A stretch of 64,000 bases of DNA. Source: Chitinophaga ginsengisoli (GTDB lineage: Bacteria; Bacteroidota; Bacteroidia; Chitinophagales; Chitinophagaceae). Below are positions 59,799 to 64,000 of this stretch, piece after piece (position 1 is the stretch's first letter; the number at the start of each line of letters is the position of its first letter). The position numbers and the translations under genes are program-made. Below the pieces are notes generated by a model that was not told where the DNA came from, ran no database searches, and worked only from the letters and a program-made list of their open reading frames with translations. The stretch spans positions 645,570 through 709,569 of the forward strand of contig NZ_PYGK01000003.1 of the NCBI RefSeq assembly GCF_003014595.1, written 5' to 3'.

Positions 59799-60767
59799 AT
59801 GCATTTTGTGATTTATCTGCCACCAGGGTTTTATTCAGCGATTGCATCTACATTCGTTGAAATCCTGCAGGCAATAAATAGTTTAAATGAACCGGCACCA
59901 TTTACATTTGAATTTGTTTCACCTGACAGTCAGGCGGTATCAAGATCAGGCATCATTTATAACACAAAGAGCCGTCCTTCGAAAAAAATAGACGTGTTAG
60001 TGCTCTTAAGTGGTTTGGGGGCAGAAGCGATCTCAACGCCCAATCTCCTGCAGGATGAATGGCGGGTTGCCAAACCTCTGATAAAAGCCGCACAAAAACA
60101 AGAGGCTATTCTTGCAGCTACCTGTGGTGCATCATACATGCTCGCTGCTTCTGGCATATTGAATGGCAAACGGGCAACAATATCCTGGTGGTTGAAAAAA
60201 GAAGTACAGGAGCAATTTCCAAATGTAAGGTGGGAGCCCACACGTATTCTGGTTCGTGATGGCCGGATCTATACATCCGGGGGAGGCTTTTCAGGATTGG
60301 AATTAATTACCACCCTGCTCGCTGACCTGGGTTTTTCGACACAGGAACGTCGTGTACGAAAACTGATGGTGTTGCCTTCTTCACGCCAGTTTCAAAGCCC
60401 ATATGAGTTTGCGCTGGATAAGCAGTCCGGCCAACTTGAAAAAAAGTTGAACAGGCTTTTTAAAGACAACCCCGGCATGAACATTTCGATTATGGCAAAA
60501 GAATTAGGCATGTCACCAAGAACCATGGCTCGTAAATTTTTTGATGAACTTCAGATAAGTCCTGGAAAATGGATACAGAAAAAGCGGATTGACATGTCGA
60601 AAACGTTATTGGAAGAAACAAACCTTTCAATTGCCGAGGTATGTTATCAAATTGGCTTTGATGATCCATCTTCTTTCTCCCGGTTATTTTCTAAAACTAC
60701 AGGAATGGGGCCTATTGAATTCAGGAAGCAAATACAACATCGCCCTGTTCGTAAAAAATTGAAATAA
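59799..60767 (+). CDS. GlxA-type regulator (DJ-1/PfpI domain plus AraC helix-turn-helix)
   Basis: The 322-residue protein has an N-terminal DJ-1-like domain (1 to about 185; the conserved cysteine C109 in AATCGASYML) and a C-terminal AraC pair (about 215-315). The HTH units are GMNISIMAKELGMSPRTMAR and NLSIAEVCYQIGFDDPSSFS. Proteins of this shape regulate genes for small-molecule catabolism or stress. It diverges from the MDR gene and precedes a second AraC gene by 25 bases. It probably controls the MDR gene and the downstream VOC/DUF1569 genes in response to an electrophile or similar small molecule; this is inference. Confidence 0.92.
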   Translation: MHFVIYLPPGFYSAIASTFVEILQAINSLNEPAPFTFEFVSPDSQAVSRSGIIYNTKSRPSKKIDVLVLLSGLGAEAISTPNLLQDEWRVAKPLIKAAQKQEAILAATCGASYMLAASGILNGKRATISWWLKKEVQEQFPNVRWEPTRILVRDGRIYTSGGGFSGLELITTLLADLGFSTQERRVRKLMVLPSSRQFQSPYEFALDKQSGQLEKKLNRLFKDNPGMNISIMAKELGMSPRTMARKFFDELQISPGKWIQKKRIDMSKTLLEETNLSIAEVCYQIGFDDPSSFSRLFSKTTGMGPIEFRKQIQHRPVRKKLK

Positions 60768-60792
60768 CAGATAATATTTACAATGATTAAAT

Positions 60793-61230
60793 ATGGAAGA
60801 CTCGCAATCCCCAAAAATGTATTTATACAGGCGGTTGGTCCAGGCAAAGCTTTCCATCGATACTCATTATGCCCAACCTATCGATCTTAACAATATTGCA
60901 GACGAAGCAAACTTTTCCAAATTTCATTTCATCAAACAGTTCAAAAATATATACTACAAAACACCCCACCAGTATCTGATCTCTGTAAGGATTGCGAAGG
61001 CGATGGAATTACTGAAAACCGGAACACCCGTTTCAGTCGCCTGTTATGCTGTAGGATTTGAAAGCTTAGGCTCATTCAGCGGACTTTTCAAACGAACGGT
61101 CGGCACAACACCATCCGATTATTTAGCTCAACAGCAAAAGCTGAGAACGCAAAGAAACGAATCTCCGCTGAATTTCATCCCGGGTTGCTTCGCCGAAAAG
61201 AACGGCTGGCTGAAAAAATCGCAATTTTAG
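60793..61230 (+). CDS. Short AraC-family regulator (HTH domain only)
   Basis: The 145-residue protein is essentially one AraC double helix-turn-helix (about 15-115). Units are DLNNIADEANFSKFHFIKQF and PVSVACYAVGFESLGSFSGL with the following FKRTVGTTPSDY. There is no N-terminal sensor domain, so it probably works by level or with another protein. It follows the GlxA-type gene by 25 bases and precedes the VOC gene by about 56 bases. SoxS/MarA-type regulators have a similar size. Confidence 0.9.
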   Translation: MEDSQSPKMYLYRRLVQAKLSIDTHYAQPIDLNNIADEANFSKFHFIKQFKNIYYKTPHQYLISVRIAKAMELLKTGTPVSVACYAVGFESLGSFSGLFKRTVGTTPSDYLAQQQKLRTQRNESPLNFIPGCFAEKNGWLKKSQF

Positions 61231-61286
61231 AGAAATAGCGCTTTCCTTTTTCATCGTCCTTTGCTATACAATCTAAAACAAAGCAC

Positions 61287-61694
61287 ATGATAACCAGAAT
61301 GACGCATGTAACTGTATACGTTCTTGATCAGGAGAGCGCTTTTGACTTTTACACCAACAAGCTCGGATTTAAAGTTGTCACAGACGTCCCCATGGGCAAG
61401 GATGGTCGCTGGCTTACTGTTTCCCCACCGGAACAGCCGGGCTTTGAAATCGTATTATTCCCCGTTGCAAAGAGTGGTATGTCTAAAGAGGCTGCAGATG
61501 CATTGAGGGAGCTGGTAAAAAAAGGAACTTTCGGCATAGCCGTTTTCACATGCCGCGACATCTTTGCTACTTATGAAGAACTAAGGATAAAAGGCGTGGA
61601 ATTTACCAAGGTTCCCACAAAAGAATTTTATGGCACTGAAGCTATATTCAAAGATGACTCAGGCAACTGGTTTTCACTCGCTCAAATCAATTAA
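61287..61694 (+). CDS. VOC-family (glyoxalase/bleomycin-resistance-like) protein
   Basis: The 135-residue protein is a single VOC module pair: MTHVTVYVLDQESAFDFYTN, KLGFKVVTDVPMGKDGRWLT, and the C-terminal YGTEAIFKDDSGNWFSLAQI. VOC proteins bind or isomerise small electrophiles such as methylglyoxal adducts or bind toxins. The metal-binding residues (H in THVTV, E near AIFKD or FEIVL) appear partly present. It runs directly into the DUF1569 gene (3-base gap) and shares the region with AraC regulators. Confidence 0.9.
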   Translation: MITRMTHVTVYVLDQESAFDFYTNKLGFKVVTDVPMGKDGRWLTVSPPEQPGFEIVLFPVAKSGMSKEAADALRELVKKGTFGIAVFTCRDIFATYEELRIKGVEFTKVPTKEFYGTEAIFKDDSGNWFSLAQIN

Positions 61695-61697
61695 TCC

Positions 61698-62147
61698 ATG
61701 AAAACCATATTTGACAAAACAACGAGAGATGAACTGATTGCCAGGATCAATAACCTGCATGAAGGCACCGCGGCTCAATGGGGTAAAATGAATATCGGTC
61801 AAATGGTAGATCATTGCATCCGGTATGAAGAAATGATGTTAGGCCGGATAAAATGCAAAAGATCTTTTGCCGGAATGCTGTTCGGCAAAATGGTTTTGAA
61901 AAGTCTTTTAAAGGATGAAAAAACGATCCCACAGAGTATGCCTACAATTCCTGAGATCAGGATAAAAAATAACTCTTCATGCGATATAGCTGTAAGAAAA
62001 GAGAACTGGGTTGCCCTGATAGAGGAATGTGGCCGACGTTCGGACCTGGAATTCATACATCCCTTTTTTGGAAGAATGACCAAAGAACAGGTTGGGCGCA
62101 TGAGTTATAAACATGCCGACCATCATCTCCGTCAGTTTAATTGTTAG
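61698..62147 (+). CDS. DUF1569 family protein
   Basis: The 149-residue protein begins with IFDKTTRDELIARINNLHEG, continues through WGKMNIGQMVDHCIRYEEMM and ends with a histidine-rich YKHADHHLRQF. This pattern is that of DUF1569, related to the DinB/YfiT four-helix metal-binding group. The histidines (H in MVDHC, and HADHH) fit a divalent metal site. It may be a metal-dependent transferase or hydrolase handling small thiols or damaged molecules. It is the last gene of the VOC operon. Function is not established for the family. Confidence 0.85.
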   Translation: MKTIFDKTTRDELIARINNLHEGTAAQWGKMNIGQMVDHCIRYEEMMLGRIKCKRSFAGMLFGKMVLKSLLKDEKTIPQSMPTIPEIRIKNNSSCDIAVRKENWVALIEECGRRSDLEFIHPFFGRMTKEQVGRMSYKHADHHLRQFNC

Positions 62148-62242
62148 TGTTGGGATTGTGATAGCATTCTTGCTATCCGTTCCTTTTCCCGGTCGGGGCG
62201 ACCAGATTTGTACGGGATAATGAAAGACTTAATGGATACTTT

Positions 62243-63883
62243 TTATGAATCAGCCTTCAACAATTGCTCAATTTTAGTCTTAAACCAATTAGTTTTTACC
62301 AGATCGCTAACAGTGTACTTATTAAGTATTAACTGAAGATATACCCTGCTATAGTAGGTCTTCATACTGAAAAAAGGATAAAAGACCTCAAAATCATCAC
62401 TTTTTAATGCTTGCAGGATAGGCTCGATGTCTTTGTTCTTTTGAACACCATCCTTAAATTCACTATAACTTTGCCTTGCCACTTCAATTCCAGCAGCTAT
62501 AGTGAGTAACTTGTCATTCTTTTGAGTCGTGATTTCGTTAATATAGGCGGCTTTGTCAAATCCCTCACAATCAAGTTCTGCTATATTATCAGGATGGTAA
62601 ATGTAATTTTCAAAAGCATAGTAACGCAATATCCGTAGATTGGGATATTTTTTTTGAAGCCTGGTTATTTCATCATCCATTATGTAGTCCCGATCTCTTA
62701 TACCTAACTTAGTTGTATCTCCTTTTATATTTAAAAATACATCTCTACTATCCTTTTCAGGAAGAAATAGGTAGTTCTTCCCACTTAGAGCTAGATTGTA
62801 GTGTGCTGCGTTTTGATTCTCTACTACCACTAACTTATAGTCACGAAGTATATTCTCCAAAGTTTCCTTAGGCAAAGCAATAGTATAAACTTCAAGATTT
62901 TCTTTAGGCTCAGGTATTAACAGTTGTGATACATCAAAATTCAGCGAATCCAAATCGATAATACTCGCATTATCTGCATGCCGCGCAAAATCAATAAAAC
63001 CCAATGCATGAGAAGCTGTCCACAATTGAGCATCATCGGGAATCCAAACGTTAACAACTTCTGATAATAATTTGGATTGAAGGGATGTATTCAGATGGCA
63101 ATCCATTTCATCAATGTAGATAATGGCATCTTTATATTGTTCTTTTCTAACTATAAAGTTAAGAAGAAGAATTACGACTTGTTTTTCTCCATGGCTCAGT
63201 AAGTCATAATTGATTTTAGAAGTTCCTTTTTTAAAAATCAATTTTGCACTTTCCTGTGGAGTAGCGTTTTGAAACTCCGCGATCTGAATTGTAGTGGCTT
63301 CATCTCCACCAAAGATATTTAGCAGAGAGGAATTTAAAGGATAAATAAAGTCCTGAAAAATCTGTAACGTATCGGCTGAACGGCCACTAAAAACAGGTTC
63401 ACGTAGCGCGTTGTCTATTTGTTGAATATAAAGGGCCACATCGTTGTAAAACCTCTCATCTACATCAATAAATGATGCCGGTGCGTCCTTATTATTGCTA
63501 ACTTCCTCAGCGCTACCCCGGTTAGTTATCCTTGGCACAATCCGAATGCTACTTCTCCCTACAAACTTTCGTTTTAACACATTCGACTCCCCAATAAATT
63601 GATCCCACTCTATCCCGTTTTGTTCTCCATTGGAAAAAGTGACTACTATTTTCAGATTATCTCCATCCTTGAAATAATATGGCTTTAAACTTGAAGTATA
63701 ATGAGCTTTATTTGCCAAGCGGGTTACCTGCCTGCTCATAAAATCGAATCCATCGAAAATAGAGGACTTCCCTGAACCGTTTGCTCCTACTAGCAATACG
63801 AGTTTAGATGTCTCCGGTATTTTGTCAATAGTGAGATCAGAGAAACGCTTAAAATTTCGGAGTTCCAGTTTAGTAATACGCAT
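62243..63883 (-). CDS. AAA-ATPase with DUF4435/TOPRIM-like C-terminal domain
   Basis: The 546-residue protein is an ABC/SMC-type ATPase of the AAA_15/21 group: KLELRNFKRFSD start, Walker A GANGSGKSS (33-41), signature LSHGEKQ (229-235), Walker B IIYIDEMDCHL (255-263) and the switch in TASHA (289-293). The C-terminal domain (about 345-435 and on) shows VVVENQN (E355), GIRDRDYIMDDE (D397, D399) and YYAFENYIYHPD, the DUF4435/TOPRIM-like layout of OLD-type nucleases. It is cytosolic. It stands alone, is more AT-rich than its neighbours, and resembles single-gene phage-defence candidates. A perfect promoter gives a leaderless transcript. Cleavage of nucleic acid is inferred, not shown. Confidence 0.85.
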   Translation of the reverse strand: MRITKLELRNFKRFSDLTIDKIPETSKLVLLVGANGSGKSSIFDGFDFMSRQVTRLANKAHYTSSLKPYYFKDGDNLKIVVTFSNGEQNGIEWDQFIGESNVLKRKFVGRSSIRIVPRITNRGSAEEVSNNKDAPASFIDVDERFYNDVALYIQQIDNALREPVFSGRSADTLQIFQDFIYPLNSSLLNIFGGDEATTIQIAEFQNATPQESAKLIFKKGTSKINYDLLSHGEKQVVILLLNFIVRKEQYKDAIIYIDEMDCHLNTSLQSKLLSEVVNVWIPDDAQLWTASHALGFIDFARHADNASIIDLDSLNFDVSQLLIPEPKENLEVYTIALPKETLENILRDYKLVVVENQNAAHYNLALSGKNYLFLPEKDSRDVFLNIKGDTTKLGIRDRDYIMDDEITRLQKKYPNLRILRYYAFENYIYHPDNIAELDCEGFDKAAYINEITTQKNDKLLTIAAGIEVARQSYSEFKDGVQKNKDIEPILQALKSDDFEVFYPFFSMKTYYSRVYLQLILNKYTVSDLVKTNWFKTKIEQLLKADS

Positions 63884-63887
63884 ATAT

Positions 63888-63919
63888 CAAAAATAGCGTA
63901 ATCCAGGATCAAGGCCAAA
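63888..63919 (-). promoter_or_regulatory. Perfect Bacteroidota promoter of the AAA-ATPase gene, no leader
   Basis: On the minus strand TTTG (63919-63916), 20 spacer bases, then TATTTTTG (63895-63888) match both consensus boxes and spacing exactly. Only four bases separate the -7 box from the ATG at 63883, so transcription probably starts at or beside the start codon. The bases from 63920 to the right edge hold nothing recognised. Confidence 0.75.
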
Positions 63920-64000
63920 AGTTGTGGAGTAAGTTGTAGATCAAGCATATAATTTGGTTAATCGGAATAAAAAGAATTCGATGCATTTTACCCCTCTAAA

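Overview
The window looks like chromosomal DNA of a Bacteroidota bacterium, most likely a member of the Chitinophagaceae such as Chitinophaga. This is inferred from protein families and promoter style, not from a marker gene. Supporting signs are TAnnTTTG-type -7 boxes, few Shine-Dalgarno sequences, an ECF sigma/FecR pair beside a TonB-linked receptor, many exported lipoproteins, a type IX secretion tail on a pectate lyase, several AraC-type regulators and scattered polysaccharide-degrading enzymes. No tRNA, rRNA, CRISPR array, transposase or phage module was seen.

Left part (1-16.2 kb): a truncated TonB-dependent receptor start, an ECF sigma/anti-sigma pair, two related AraC-like regulators flanking a secreted family 2 glycoside hydrolase with an unusual helical tail, a flavin oxidoreductase, an RhlE helicase, a DUF1345 membrane protein, an HTTM membrane protein with its partner, and small exported proteins.

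16.5-20 kb: a tight five-gene operon of NrtR-like regulator, NADAR protein, RNA 2'-phosphotransferase (KptA/Tpt1), ADP-ribosylglycohydrolase and PPP-type phosphatase. All five connect to NAD or ADP-ribose chemistry or to phosphate removal. This is the best candidate for an under-described system, probably RNA or nucleic-acid repair and reversal of ADP-ribosylation.

20-29 kb: a secreted PL9 pectate lyase, small unknown genes, a GC-rich repeat element, a TPR protein, and an exported three-gene unit of Tat amine/amino-acid oxidase, Tat aminotransferase and Hint-domain protein.

29-32.6 kb: an EF-G paralogue behind a long leader with two small ORFs and two intrinsic terminators, which looks like an attenuator. 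An AlkB-type dioxygenase with a palindromic operator candidate lies next to it.

32.6-46.4 kb: tandem repeats, then polysaccharide genes (alginate lyase-like, GH16, and a GH127 interrupted by one in-frame TGA), a GNAT gene with an unknown partner, AraC regulators, a decayed FAD-oxidase remnant, a DoxX/YCII/ECF42 unit and a nitrilase-family hydrolase.

46.4-64 kb: an AT-rich stretch with overlooked small membrane ORFs, YceI, methionine aminopeptidase, a TPR histidine kinase with a sigma-54-type response regulator, a six-gene small-molecule operon (2TM, cupin, CMD, alpha/beta hydrolase, ABM, DJ-1), an alcohol dehydrogenase divergent from GlxA/AraC regulators, VOC and DUF1569 proteins, and an AAA-ATPase with a DUF4435/TOPRIM-like C-terminus. 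Three genes (the helicase, AlkB and AAA-ATPase genes) have promoter boxes so close to the ATG that leaderless or nearly leaderless mRNAs are likely.
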